A DNA stretch of 64,000 nt from Micromonospora halotolerans. Its GTDB lineage: Bacteria; Actinomycetota; Actinomycetes; Mycobacteriales; Micromonosporaceae. Below, in pieces: positions 9,348 to 17,253 of the stretch. A program made the translations under genes and the position numbers. A model generated the notes under the pieces. It was not told where the DNA came from. It searched no databases and saw nothing but the letters and a program-made list of their open reading frames with translations. Location: assembly GCF_032108445.1 (NCBI RefSeq), contig NZ_CP134876.1, positions 124,001-188,000 on the forward strand, written 5' to 3'. Each line of letters begins with the position of its first letter. Positions within the stretch are counted from its first letter, which is position 1.

Positions 9348-10095
9348 CCGCGGCTCCCAGGTAGGCGGTGATGACCCGCTCGTCGGCGCGGACCTGCTCG
9401 TACGGCCCCTCCACCAGGACCTTGCCGGCCTGCAGGACGGTGACCGTGTCGGCGAGTCGGCCGACCACGCTCATGTTGTGTTCGACCATGACCACGGTCC
9501 GGCCCGCGCGGACCCGGGCGATCAGGTCGACGGTGCGGTCCACGTCCTCCAGCCCCATCCCGGCGGTGGGCTCGTCGAGCAGCAGCACCTTCGGGTCGAG
9601 GGCGAGCGCGATGGCCAGCTCCAGGGCGCGCTTGCGTCCGTACGCGAGGGCCTCGGCCGGGGCCTCGGCCAGCTCGGCGAGGCCGACCATGGCGAGCAGC
9701 TCGTCGGCCCGGTCGCGGTAGCGGCGCATGAGCTTCGCCGAGCGCCAGAACCGCCACCCCAGCCCGCTGGGCGCCTGGAGGGCCAACTCGACGTGCTCCC
9801 GCGCGCCCAGCTGGGGAAACAGGCTGGTGATCTGGAAGGAGCGGGCCACGCCGAGCCGGGCGACCCGTTCCGGGGGCAGGCCGGTGACGTCCCGGCCGGC
9901 CAGCTCGATCCGCCCGGCGCTGGGCGGCAGGAAGCCGGTGAGCAGGTTGAACAGGGTGGTCTTGCCGGCACCGTTCGGCCCCACCAGGGCGTGCACGGTC
10001 TCCGGCGCCACGTCGAGGTCGACCCCGTCGACCGCCCGGAACCCCCGGAAGTCCCGGGTCAGCCCTCGGGCCGACAGGATCGCTTGGCCGGCCAT
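9334..10095 (-). CDS. livG: ABC transporter ATP-binding protein, LivG family
   Basis: A 253-residue ATPase and first gene of the importer operon. Walker A is GPNGAGKTTLFNLLTGFL; the LivG-type insert with ARSFQITSLFPQL follows; the signature region is divergent (EALAYGRKRALELAIAL in place of LSGGQ-type sequence, usual for LivG). Walker B is KVLLLDEPTAGM, and VVMVEHNM holds the switch His. ATG at 10095 is preceded by GGAGGGTGAGG. With LivF it powers the importer. Confidence 0.95.
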   Translation of the reverse strand: MAGQAILSARGLTRDFRGFRAVDGVDLDVAPETVHALVGPNGAGKTTLFNLLTGFLPPSAGRIELAGRDVTGLPPERVARLGVARSFQITSLFPQLGAREHVELALQAPSGLGWRFWRSAKLMRRYRDRADELLAMVGLAELAEAPAEALAYGRKRALELAIALALDPKVLLLDEPTAGMGLEDVDRTVDLIARVRAGRTVVMVEHNMSVVGRLADTVTVLQAGKVLVEGPYEQVRADERVITAYLGAADAAH

Positions 10096-10140
10096 CGCCT
10101 CACCCTCCGCAGGTCCACCACCATCGCGCCGGCCAGGTCG

Positions 10141-10154
10141 GTGACCGGGGTCAC
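10141..10154. promoter_or_regulatory. Perfect inverted repeat upstream of the liv operon
   Basis: GTGACC-GG-GGTCAC lies 46-59 bases upstream of livG, where a promoter is expected. The symmetry suggests an operator. The binding protein is unknown; the PucR-type regulator at the left edge is one candidate. The rest of 10096-10233 holds nothing I recognise. Confidence 0.4.
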
Positions 10155-10233
10155 AGGGCCGACGCGTGCAGGAAACCTACGGCGCAGCAGCGGAGTCGAG
10201 CCATGTCGGTCCCCCACATATTCACCCCCGATG

Positions 10234-10269
10234 GGACGGGCCCGCTCCCCATAGGGGGCGGGCCCGTCC
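10234..10269 (-). terminator. Strong hairpin terminator after the monooxygenase gene
   Basis: Arms GGACGGGCCCGC / GCGGGCCCGTCC extend with CCCC/GGGG around a three-base loop, giving a 16-bp stem with one bulged base. It follows the leftward monooxygenase stop at 10319 and precedes the liv promoter. No long U-run, as is common in actinobacteria. Confidence 0.65.
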
Positions 10270-10318
10270 ACCGCCATCCGAACGGATCGGCGGCCGTCGA
10301 CATGTGGTGGCGCCACCG

Positions 10319-11518
10319 TCAGCGGGCGGCCGCGTACTCCGGCAGGTCGATCCCGTCGGCCTTGCTGAAGAAGAGCCGGGTGGCCAGCCCGCGCAGCGGG
10401 CGGGAGGTCATCGCCCGCATCGACAGGTCGCGCATCCGGATCGCGGCCCGGCTGGCCGGCAGGAAACCGGAGATGCCGCCGCCCGGCAGCTCCTGGCTGC
10501 GCGCCACGTGCGGGCGCAGCAGCTCCTCGTAGCGGCGGTAGGCCACCGCGTGGTCGCCCCGCGCCGCCGCCAGCTCGCCGGCCAGCAGGTACGCGCCGAC
10601 CAGCGCGAGGCTGGTGCCCTGCCCGGTGAGCGGGGACGGGCACCAGGCGGCGTCGCCGAGCAGCGCCACCCGCCCGGCGCTCCACGAGTCCATCCGCACC
10701 TGGCCGTACCGGTCGAAGTAGAAGTCGCCGGCGGCCGGCGCGGCGGCCAGCAGGTCGGCGGCGCGCCAGCCGACACCGGCGAAACGCTCGGCGAGCAGCC
10801 GCTGCTGGGCGGCCCGGTCCCGGCGGTCCACGTCGAGTTCGCCCGAGCGGAAGCTGAAGAACGCGGCGGTCCGGCCGTCCCGGGTCGGGCGGGTGCCGAC
10901 CACTCGGCCGCCCGGCGCGTTGTGCAGCAGGAACCATCCGGTCTCGTCCCGGTACGGCGTGGAGAAGTAGGCGAGGTACGCGCCGAGCGGCCGGACGTAC
11001 GCCGACTCGGGGCCGAAGGCGAGCGCCCGGGTGCGGGAGTGCGAGCCGTCCGCGCCGATCACCAGGTCGACGGTGCGCGGGGCGGAGCGGGTGAAGGTGA
11101 GCCGCACCCCGTCCCCGGTCTGGTCCAGGGTCTCGATCGAGTCGTCGAAGACGTACTCGACGTCGTCCCGGGTGGCCTCGTAGAGCAGCCGGGCCAGGTC
11201 GCCGCGCTCGATCTCGATGTCGGCGACGATGCCCTCCCCACCGAAGGCGTGCACCGGCAGCCGGGCGCGCGTCCCGCCCCGCTCGTCGACGTACGCCATG
11301 CCCTGCTCCCGGACGGTCGCGGCCCGGATCCGGTCGGTCAGCCCCATCCGCTCGACCACCTGGCGGGCGGTCCCCCGCACGTCGACCGTCTGCCCGCCGG
11401 GACGCAGCCCGGGGGCGTTCTCCACCACGGTCACGGCGAAGCCGTGCCGGCGCAGCCAGAAGGCGAGGGCCGGGCCGGCCACGCCGGCGCCGGAGATGAG
11501 CACGGTCCTGTCGTTCAT
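10319..11518 (-). CDS. FAD-dependent aromatic monooxygenase (TetX/PHBH-like class A)
   Basis: A 399-residue flavoprotein. The N-terminal dinucleotide fold is VLISGAGVAGPALAFWLRRH (GxGxxG), the middle motif is DLVIGADGSHSRTR (DG motif), and the second FAD motif is GRVALLGDAAWCPSPLTGQG (GD motif). These define group A flavin hydroxylases, which use NAD(P)H and O2 to hydroxylate aromatic or polyketide substrates and include drug-inactivating members. The start is ATG at 11518 behind GGGAG, so the in-frame codons upstream are not used. It is divergent from a hybrid GntR-TetR regulator, which probably controls it. Its substrate is unknown. Confidence 0.9.
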   Translation of the reverse strand: MNDRTVLISGAGVAGPALAFWLRRHGFAVTVVENAPGLRPGGQTVDVRGTARQVVERMGLTDRIRAATVREQGMAYVDERGGTRARLPVHAFGGEGIVADIEIERGDLARLLYEATRDDVEYVFDDSIETLDQTGDGVRLTFTRSAPRTVDLVIGADGSHSRTRALAFGPESAYVRPLGAYLAYFSTPYRDETGWFLLHNAPGGRVVGTRPTRDGRTAAFFSFRSGELDVDRRDRAAQQRLLAERFAGVGWRAADLLAAAPAAGDFYFDRYGQVRMDSWSAGRVALLGDAAWCPSPLTGQGTSLALVGAYLLAGELAAARGDHAVAYRRYEELLRPHVARSQELPGGGISGFLPASRAAIRMRDLSMRAMTSRPLRGLATRLFFSKADGIDLPEYAAAR

Positions 11519-11537
11519 GGTGTTCTCCCGAGATCGC

Positions 11538-11545
11538 GTGTACAC
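11538..11545. promoter_or_regulatory. GTGTACAC palindrome in the monooxygenase promoter region
   Basis: An 8-base perfect palindrome 20 bases upstream of the monooxygenase ATG. Its TGTAC core recalls the GTACTAGTAC palindrome on the other side of the divergent intergenic region. A second site for the same regulator is possible but weak. Confidence 0.3.
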
Positions 11546-11615
11546 CGTCCACCCGGACCGGGCCGGGCGCTGCGCGTCACGCTAGGTCCGTGCGGCTCCG
11601 CGCGCCCCCGGCGAC

Positions 11616-11671
11616 CTAGTACGCTGCCCGTTCCGGAGTGCCCGGCGGCGCGGGTGTACTAGTACGCTGCC
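11616..11671 (+). promoter_or_regulatory. 13-bp direct repeat with -10 box and palindrome before the hybrid regulator
   Basis: CTAGTACGCTGCC occurs at 11616-11628 and again at 11659-11671, 43 bp apart (about four helical turns). The downstream copy extends into the perfect palindrome GTACTAGTAC (11656-11665). Each copy contains TACGCT; the downstream one (11663-11668) ends six bases before the ATG, as in leaderless promoters. The layout suggests autoregulation and control of the divergent monooxygenase. Confidence 0.6.
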
Positions 11672-11674
11672 GGG

Positions 11675-12601
11675 ATGTCGCCGCACGGTCAGGGTCAGGA
11701 GCCGCCGTACCGGCGGATCGCCGCGGAGATCCGCCGCCGCATCGACCTGGGCGAGCTGCAACCCGGTGACCGGGTGCCCTCGGCCCGGCAGCTCACCCGC
11801 GAGCACGGGGTGGCCATCGCCACCGCGACCCGGGTGCTCGCCCTGCTCCGCGCCGAGGGACTGGTGCTGACCCGCCCGGGCGCCGGCACCGTCGTCGCCG
11901 CGTCCCGGCCCGAGCCGCGGCGGGCGGAGCCGGAGCTGAGCCGCGAACGGGTGCTGCGCACCGCGATCGCCCTCGCCGACGAGGGCGGCCTGGCGGCGGT
12001 GTCCATGCGCCAGATCGCCGCCGAGCTGGGCGTGGCCACCATGTCGCTCTACCGGCACGTACGCGGCCGGGACGAGCTGATCCTGGCGATGGCCGACGCG
12101 GTGCTGGCCGACGCTCCGCTGCCGGCCACCGAGCCGGCCGGCTGGCGCGCCCGGCTGGACGTGCTCGCCCGGGCCCAGTGGGCGGTCTACCGGCGGCACC
12201 GCTGGCTGCCGCACGTCATCTCGATCGCCCGGCCGCAGCCGCTGCCGCACGGCATGGCGCACACCGACATGGCCCTGCGGGCCACCGCCGGGCTGGGCCT
12301 GGACCGGCAGGCGCGCTGGCACGTGGCGATCACCCTGATGGCCTACGTGAAGGGCATCGCGACCAACCTGGAGATGGGCGCGCAGGCGGTGCAGGACACC
12401 GGCCTCACCCACGACCAGTGGGTGGACCGGCAGCAGGCCACGTTCCAGCAGGTGATGGCCGGTGGCGGGCTGGCCACCATGGACGCCCTGACCAGCGGCG
12501 GCGTCGACCTCGACCTGGAGACCGTGTTCGACTTCGGCCTGCGCCGCCTGCTCGACGGCGTCGCCACGTTGATTGCGGGCGACGTCAGTCCGGGAAGGTG
12601 A
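11675..12601 (+). CDS. GntR-TetR hybrid transcriptional regulator
   Basis: A 308-residue protein with two DNA-binding modules. Residues ~11-75 are a GntR winged helix (RRRIDLGELQPGDRVPSARQ and GLVLTRPGAGTVV). Residues ~89-135 are a TetR helix-turn-helix (MRQIAAELGVATMSLYRHVR). The remainder resembles the tetracycline-repressor-type ligand domain (TetR_C). The architecture is known in actinobacteria. It is divergent from an FAD monooxygenase, suggesting that the enzyme's substrate is the ligand. The last 17 bases overlap the 3' end of the convergent alcohol dehydrogenase gene. Confidence 0.88.
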   Translation: MSPHGQGQEPPYRRIAAEIRRRIDLGELQPGDRVPSARQLTREHGVAIATATRVLALLRAEGLVLTRPGAGTVVAASRPEPRRAEPELSRERVLRTAIALADEGGLAAVSMRQIAAELGVATMSLYRHVRGRDELILAMADAVLADAPLPATEPAGWRARLDVLARAQWAVYRRHRWLPHVISIARPQPLPHGMAHTDMALRATAGLGLDRQARWHVAITLMAYVKGIATNLEMGAQAVQDTGLTHDQWVDRQQATFQQVMAGGGLATMDALTSGGVDLDLETVFDFGLRRLLDGVATLIAGDVSPGR

Positions 12602-13661
12602 CCACCCAGCGGGCGCCCTCGCCCCGGGCCAGCCGGTCCAGCGCCGCGGGCGCCTCGTCCAGGGGGATGGCGCCGCTGACCAGCGGCGCCAGGTCCAGAC
12701 TGCCGTCGGCGAGCGCGACGGCCAGCTCCGGCACCTCCCGGTCCGGGTCCGAGGAGCCGTAGACCGAGGACCGCAGGGTGCGGGCCGAGTGGAAGATGTC
12801 CAGCGCCGACAGGCTGAGCAGGTCGTCCTTGGCGCCCATGCCGACCACGGTGACCGCTCCCCCGCGCCGCGTCGCCCGCCAGGCGGCCCGGATGGTGACG
12901 GACCGGCCGACGCACTCGAAGGCGTGGTCGACGCCGCGCCCCTCGGTGCGCGCCCGGATCTCCTTGGCGAGGGTGTCGTCGGACAGGAGGAAGTCGGTGG
13001 CCCCGGCGGCCAGGGCGAGCTCCCGCTTCGCCTCGGCCACGTCGACGGCGAGGATCGGCGCCGCGCCGGCCCGCCGGGCGGCGGTCAGCACGGCGAGGCC
13101 GACCCCACCGAGGCCGATCACCGCCACCGACTCGCCGGGAGCGACCCGGGCCGTGTTGCGGACCGCGCCCGTGCCGGTGAGCACCGCGCAGCCCAGCAGC
13201 GCGGCCTGCTCCGGCGGCAGGCCGGCCGGCACCTCGATGGCGGCCCGCTCGGGCACCACCACCTCCTCGGCGAGCGCGCCGAGCCCGAGCGTGACCTGGA
13301 GCGGCCCGCCGTCGGCGGTCTCGCCCCGGGCCACCGAGGCCCCGGTGTTGGCCGTGCAGAGCCAGGGCTCGCCGTGCCGGCAGTGCCAGCACGCGCGGCA
13401 GGCGGGGGCCCAGTTGAGCACCACGGGCGTGCCGACGGCCAGCCGCGTGCCGGGCCCGGCCTCGGCCACCACGCCGGTCGCCTCGTGCCCGAGCACCAGC
13501 GGGTACGCGGGCGCCACCGTGCCGTCCACCATGGCCAGGTCGGAGTGGCAGATGCCGGCGGCCCGGATCCGCACCCGCAGCTCGCCGGGACCGGGGTCGG
13601 GCAGGCGTACCTCCTCGACGGCCGGGGTGGCGCCCCGACCGCGGACCACGAGCGCCCTCAC
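12585..13661 (-). CDS. Zinc-dependent alcohol dehydrogenase (MDR family)
   Basis: A 358-residue medium-chain dehydrogenase. Catalytic zinc ligands are visible at AGICHSD (Cys38) and GHEATG (His59, Glu60). The structural zinc site is Cys88, Cys91, Cys94 and Cys102 (CRACWHCRHGEPWLC). The NAD-binding turn is GLGGVGLAV. It would oxidise an alcohol to an aldehyde for the upstream ALDH. The start is GTG, overlapping the ALDH stop (GTGA), so the two are translationally coupled. The length and Cys pattern fit the long-chain or aryl-alcohol type; the substrate is not evident. Confidence 0.9.
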   Translation of the reverse strand: MRALVVRGRGATPAVEEVRLPDPGPGELRVRIRAAGICHSDLAMVDGTVAPAYPLVLGHEATGVVAEAGPGTRLAVGTPVVLNWAPACRACWHCRHGEPWLCTANTGASVARGETADGGPLQVTLGLGALAEEVVVPERAAIEVPAGLPPEQAALLGCAVLTGTGAVRNTARVAPGESVAVIGLGGVGLAVLTAARRAGAAPILAVDVAEAKRELALAAGATDFLLSDDTLAKEIRARTEGRGVDHAFECVGRSVTIRAAWRATRRGGAVTVVGMGAKDDLLSLSALDIFHSARTLRSSVYGSSDPDREVPELAVALADGSLDLAPLVSGAIPLDEAPAALDRLARGEGARWVVTFPD

Positions 13662-15100
13662 CGCTGGATCGCCTTCAGCTCGGTGAACTCCTCGATGCCG
13701 TGGCCGCCCAGTTCGCGGCCGAGGCCGGACTGCTTGTAGCCGCCGAACGGGGCGAGCGGGTTGAACGCCCCGCCGTTGACGTCCACCTGGCCGGTGCGCA
13801 GCCGGCGGGCCACGGCCAGCGCCGCCTCCTCTTCGGCGGACCAGACCGCGCCGGCCAGCCCGTACCGGGAGTTGTTGGCGATGGCGACGGCCTCGTCGGT
13901 GTCGGCGAACGGGATGACCGCGAGCACCGGGCCGAAGACCTCCTCCTGCGCGAGGTCGCTGTCCGGGTGCACGTCGGCGAACACGGTGGGGGCGACGAAG
14001 TGCCCGCGCGGCGGCAGCGGCGCGTCCGGGCCGCCGGCGACGAGGCGGGCGCCGTCCGCGAGCGCCCGGTCGACGTGGCCGCGGACCCGCTCGGCCTGGG
14101 CGGCGGAGACCAGCGGGCCGAGCCGGGTGGCCGGGTCGAACGGGTCGCCGGGCCGGTATCCGGCCACGGCCGCCGCGACCAGGTCCAGCGCCTCGGCGTA
14201 CCGGTCGCGGTGGACCAGCATGCGGGTCCAGGCGGTGCAGGTCTGACCCGAGTTGAGCAGCGCGTTGCCGACCCCGACCTTCACGGCGGTGGGCAGGTCG
14301 GCGTCGGCGAGGATCACGTTGGCCGACTTGCCGCCGAGTTCCAGGGCGACCCGGGCGATCCGGTCGGCGGCCAGGTGGGCGATCCGCCGGCCGGTGGCGG
14401 TGGAGCCGGTGAACGAGACCAGGTCGACGTCGGGGTGGGCGGCCAGGGCCTCGCCGACCACCGGCCCGGTGCCGGGCACCAGGTTGACCACCCCGGGCGG
14501 CAGCCCGGCCTCGGTGATCGCGTCGAAGAGCAGGTACGCGGTGAGCGGCGTCAGCTCGCTGGGCTTGAGCACCACCGTGCAGCCGGCGGCGAGGGCCGGG
14601 GCCACCTTGGCGACCACCTGGTGCAGCGGGTAGTTCCACGGGGTGATCGCGCCGACCACGCCGACCGGCTCGCGGACCACGAGGGAGTTGCCGATGGTCT
14701 CCTCCGCCGGCGGGCGGGCGGCCAGGTCGACCATGCCGCGCAGCACCGCCAGCGGCAGGCCGGCCTGCACCCGGGTGGCGAGCTTGAGCGGGGTGCCCAG
14801 TTCGAGGGCCACCGTGCGGGCGATGTCGTCGGCCCGGGCGGCGAGCGCGGTGTGCAGCCGGTCGAGGTGGGCGGCCCGTTCGGCGGGGGCGGTGGCGGCC
14901 CAGCCGGGGAAGGCGGCCCGGGCGGCGGCCACGGCGCGGTCCACGTCGGCCGGGGTGCCGGCGGGAACCTGCCCGAGGACCTCCCCGGTGGCCGGGTTCT
15001 CGACCGGGATCGTCCCGCCGTCCGCCGGGTCGACCCAGTCCCCGGCGATGTGCAGATGGCGGCGGACCAGCAGGGCGGGGGGCGCGTCGGCGAGATCCAT
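13658..15100 (-). CDS. NAD(P)-dependent aldehyde dehydrogenase
   Basis: A 480-residue ALDH-superfamily enzyme that oxidises an aldehyde to an acid. Catalytic residues are intact: Asn156 (PWNYP), Glu254 (LELGGKSAN) and Cys288 (NSGQTCTA). The cofactor motif FTGSTATG is present. The start is ATG at 15100 with AAGGGA upstream. It is the first gene of the ALDH-ADH pair and has a TetR operator containing a TAGTTT -10-like box just upstream. The TetR gene lies immediately upstream in the same direction, so some transcripts may include all three. Confidence 0.95.
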   Translation of the reverse strand: MDLADAPPALLVRRHLHIAGDWVDPADGGTIPVENPATGEVLGQVPAGTPADVDRAVAAARAAFPGWAATAPAERAAHLDRLHTALAARADDIARTVALELGTPLKLATRVQAGLPLAVLRGMVDLAARPPAEETIGNSLVVREPVGVVGAITPWNYPLHQVVAKVAPALAAGCTVVLKPSELTPLTAYLLFDAITEAGLPPGVVNLVPGTGPVVGEALAAHPDVDLVSFTGSTATGRRIAHLAADRIARVALELGGKSANVILADADLPTAVKVGVGNALLNSGQTCTAWTRMLVHRDRYAEALDLVAAAVAGYRPGDPFDPATRLGPLVSAAQAERVRGHVDRALADGARLVAGGPDAPLPPRGHFVAPTVFADVHPDSDLAQEEVFGPVLAVIPFADTDEAVAIANNSRYGLAGAVWSAEEEAALAVARRLRTGQVDVNGGAFNPLAPFGGYKQSGLGRELGGHGIEEFTELKAIQR

Positions 15101-15120
15101 GGCGTCCCTTCGGGGGCGGG

Positions 15121-15139
15121 AAACTAGCAGTGGGAGTTT
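15121..15139 (-). promoter_or_regulatory. Operator A upstream of ALDH-ADH
   Basis: On the minus strand it reads AAACT-CCCACTG-CTAGTTT, matching operator B (15954-15972) at 16 of 19 positions and in the same orientation relative to the controlled gene. Its TAGTTT end may be the -10 box. It lies between the TetR stop and the ALDH start. Confidence 0.72.
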
Positions 15140-15144
15140 TGACG

Positions 15145-15798
15145 CTACCCCGGACCGGTCCCGCGTTCCAGGGGGGTCACGGTCCGGGCGTACTCGGCGG
15201 CGAGGCCGTGCAGCAGCGCGTCGAGGCCGAGGGTGAACGCGCCCTCGTCGACGCTGCGCTGGTGGCCGCGGAGCCGGTGGGCCTGGTTGAGGTGCGGGTG
15301 GGCCGCGTACAGCTCCGGGTCCTCGACGAAGCCGCGGGCGAACGAGCCGAGCGCCGAGCCGGCCACGAAGTACCGCATCGCGGCGCCGATGTGGGTGGCC
15401 CGGGCCGGCGGCCAGCCCGCCCGGACCAGGGCGCCGTAGACGGCGTCGGCCATGGCCAGCGCGGCCGGCCGGCGCCCCGGCCCCTGCGCCAGGTAGGGAA
15501 CGATGTTCGGGTGGACGGTCAGGGCCTCGCGGTAGGACCGGGCCCAGCGGCGCAGCGCCTCGACCCAGTCGTACCGGTCGAAGACGCTGACGTCGACGGA
15601 GGCCGTGACGCTGTCCGCCACCGCGTCGAGGATCTCGTCCTTGGTGGCGAAGTGGTTGTAGAGCGACGGGCCCTGCACGTTCAGCGCGGCGGCCAGCCGG
15701 CGGGTGGAGAGCGCGCCGAGACCGTCGGCGTCGATCAGCGCGAGCGCGGTCGCGACGATCCGCTCGCGGTTCAGCAGGGCCTGGCGGGGACGGGGCAC
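15145..15798 (-). CDS. TetR family regulator of the dehydrogenase locus
   Basis: A 217-residue TetR protein. The HTH is STRRLAAALNVQGPSLYNHF and the C-terminal region resembles TetR_C_1 (tetracycline-repressor type). The start is GTG at 15798. It sits between two genes whose upstream regions carry the same 19-bp operator: ALDH-ADH on its left and an acyl-CoA dehydrogenase on its right. It is therefore the best candidate for binding both sites. The ligand is probably an alcohol, aldehyde or acyl-CoA intermediate; this is inference from the neighbours. Confidence 0.88.
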   Translation of the reverse strand: MPRPRQALLNRERIVATALALIDADGLGALSTRRLAAALNVQGPSLYNHFATKDEILDAVADSVTASVDVSVFDRYDWVEALRRWARSYREALTVHPNIVPYLAQGPGRRPAALAMADAVYGALVRAGWPPARATHIGAAMRYFVAGSALGSFARGFVEDPELYAAHPHLNQAHRLRGHQRSVDEGAFTLGLDALLHGLAAEYARTVTPLERGTGPG

Positions 15799-15953
15799 CT
15801 CAGCCCACCCACGCCGGGCTCGCGCCGCACGCCCCTCGCCGGTCGAATCCCGCCACGCCGCCTCCCCCGTCGGAACACCTGCTCACGCACCCTAACCGGG
15901 GCGGGGCCGGGGAGCCTCACCGCGACGGGCGGAGGAGGGGTCTGGACGGATGA

Positions 15954-15972
15954 AAACTTACACCGCTAGTTT
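15954..15972 (+). promoter_or_regulatory. Operator B upstream of the acyl-CoA dehydrogenase
   Basis: AAACT-TACACCG-CTAGTTT, the partner of operator A. TAGTTT (15967-15972) can serve as the -10 box, with TGGACG (15943-15948) 18 bases upstream as the -35. Predicted transcription starts about 50 bases before the GTG at 16030. Confidence 0.72.
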
Positions 15973-16029
15973 AAAGGGCGACCACCGCCACCCGCGGCGG
16001 TCCACCGTCACGCCGACCGAGGGAGCATC

Positions 16030-17202
16030 GTGGACTTCGCACTGTCCGACGAGGAACGGGCCGTCCGGGACACCGTGCGCGCCTTCGTCACCCGCGAGGT
16101 GCTGCCGCTGGAGCAGGAGGTGCTGCGCCGCGAGCGCGCCCACCAGCCCGGCCTGGACCGTTCCGAGCTGCGCGAGTTGCAGCTCAAGGCGAAGAAGTTC
16201 GGCTTCTGGGGCCTGGCCACCCCCGAGGAGTACGGCGGGATGGACCTGCCCGCGGTGCTCCAGTCGCTGATCTGGACCGAGCTGGGCCGCTCCTTCGTGC
16301 CGTTCCGCTTCGGCGGCGAGGCGGACAACATCCTGTTCCACGCCACCGAGGAGCAGAAGCGGGAGTTCCTCCTCCCCACCATCGAGGGGGAACGGATCTC
16401 CTGCTTCGCGATCACCGAGCCGGGCGCTGGCTCGGACGCGGCGAACATCAAGCTGCGGGCCCGCCGCGACGGCGACGACTGGGTCCTCGACGGGGAGAAG
16501 ACGTTCATCACCAACGGCAACGACGCCGACTTCGCCATCGTGGTGGCCGTGACCGACCCGGAGAAGGGCGCCCGCAAGGGCGGCGCGACCGCGTTCCTGG
16601 TGGACCGGGCGATGGGCTGGCGGTCGGAGTTCATCCAGACCATGGGCGAGGGCGGCCCGGCGTCGCTGATCTTCGACGGCGTACGCGTGCCGCACCGCAA
16701 CATCCTCGGCGAGATCGGCCAGGGCTTCACGCTGGGCATGGAGTGGATCGGCAAGGGCCGCTACACCATCCCGTCGCACGCCATCGGGATCGCCGAGCGG
16801 GCCCTGCAGATGGCGATCGATTACGCCAACACCCGGGAGACCTTCGGCGCGAAGATCGGCACCAACCAGGCGATCCAGTGGATGATCGCCGACTCGGAGA
16901 CCGAGCTGGAGGCGGCCCGCTGGCTGGTGCTGAAGTCGGCCTGGACGGTCGACCAGGGCCTGGACCCGCGGCACGCCTCGTCGATGGGCAAGCTCTACGG
17001 CGCCGGCATGGTCAACCGCGTGGTCGACCGGGTGCTGCAGATCCACGGCGGCATGGGCTACACCCGGGAGCTGCCGATCGAGCGCTGGTACCGGCAGGTC
17101 CGGCTGTACCGGATCTTCGAGGGCACCGACGAGATGCAGCGGCTCATCATCTCCCGCGACCTGCTGCGCGGTTACACGAAGATCGGCGGCCACCTGGCCT
17201 GA
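16030..17202 (+). CDS. Acyl-CoA dehydrogenase
   Basis: A 390-residue FAD enzyme that introduces the alpha-beta double bond in an acyl-CoA. Family marks are CFAITEPGAGSDAANIK, GGMGYTRELPIERWYRQVR and YRIFEGTDEMQRL, where the Glu of FEGT fits the catalytic base. The start is GTG with GGGAG upstream. It stands alone on the plus strand, but its operator matches that of the ALDH-ADH genes. This suggests a shared route from alcohol to aldehyde to acid to acyl-CoA; the CoA ligase is not in the window. Confidence 0.93.
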   Translation: MDFALSDEERAVRDTVRAFVTREVLPLEQEVLRRERAHQPGLDRSELRELQLKAKKFGFWGLATPEEYGGMDLPAVLQSLIWTELGRSFVPFRFGGEADNILFHATEEQKREFLLPTIEGERISCFAITEPGAGSDAANIKLRARRDGDDWVLDGEKTFITNGNDADFAIVVAVTDPEKGARKGGATAFLVDRAMGWRSEFIQTMGEGGPASLIFDGVRVPHRNILGEIGQGFTLGMEWIGKGRYTIPSHAIGIAERALQMAIDYANTRETFGAKIGTNQAIQWMIADSETELEAARWLVLKSAWTVDQGLDPRHASSMGKLYGAGMVNRVVDRVLQIHGGMGYTRELPIERWYRQVRLYRIFEGTDEMQRLIISRDLLRGYTKIGGHLA

Positions 17203-17210
17203 GCCGGCGC

Positions 17211-17239
17211 GGCTCCCGCCCGGTCCCGGGGCGGGAGCC
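17211..17239. terminator. Bidirectional hairpin between convergent genes
   Basis: GGCTCCCGCCC-N7-GGGCGGGAGCC, a perfect 11-bp stem nine bases after the acyl-CoA dehydrogenase stop and 14 bases from the stop of the convergent PLP enzyme. Confidence 0.75.
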
Positions 17240-17253
17240 ACCGCCGCCGCGCC

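Noticed and set aside
10319..11518. A tetracycline-resistance monooxygenase (TetX).
   Set aside because: The fold is the same, but no feature specific to TetX can be shown by eye, and the family is broad.
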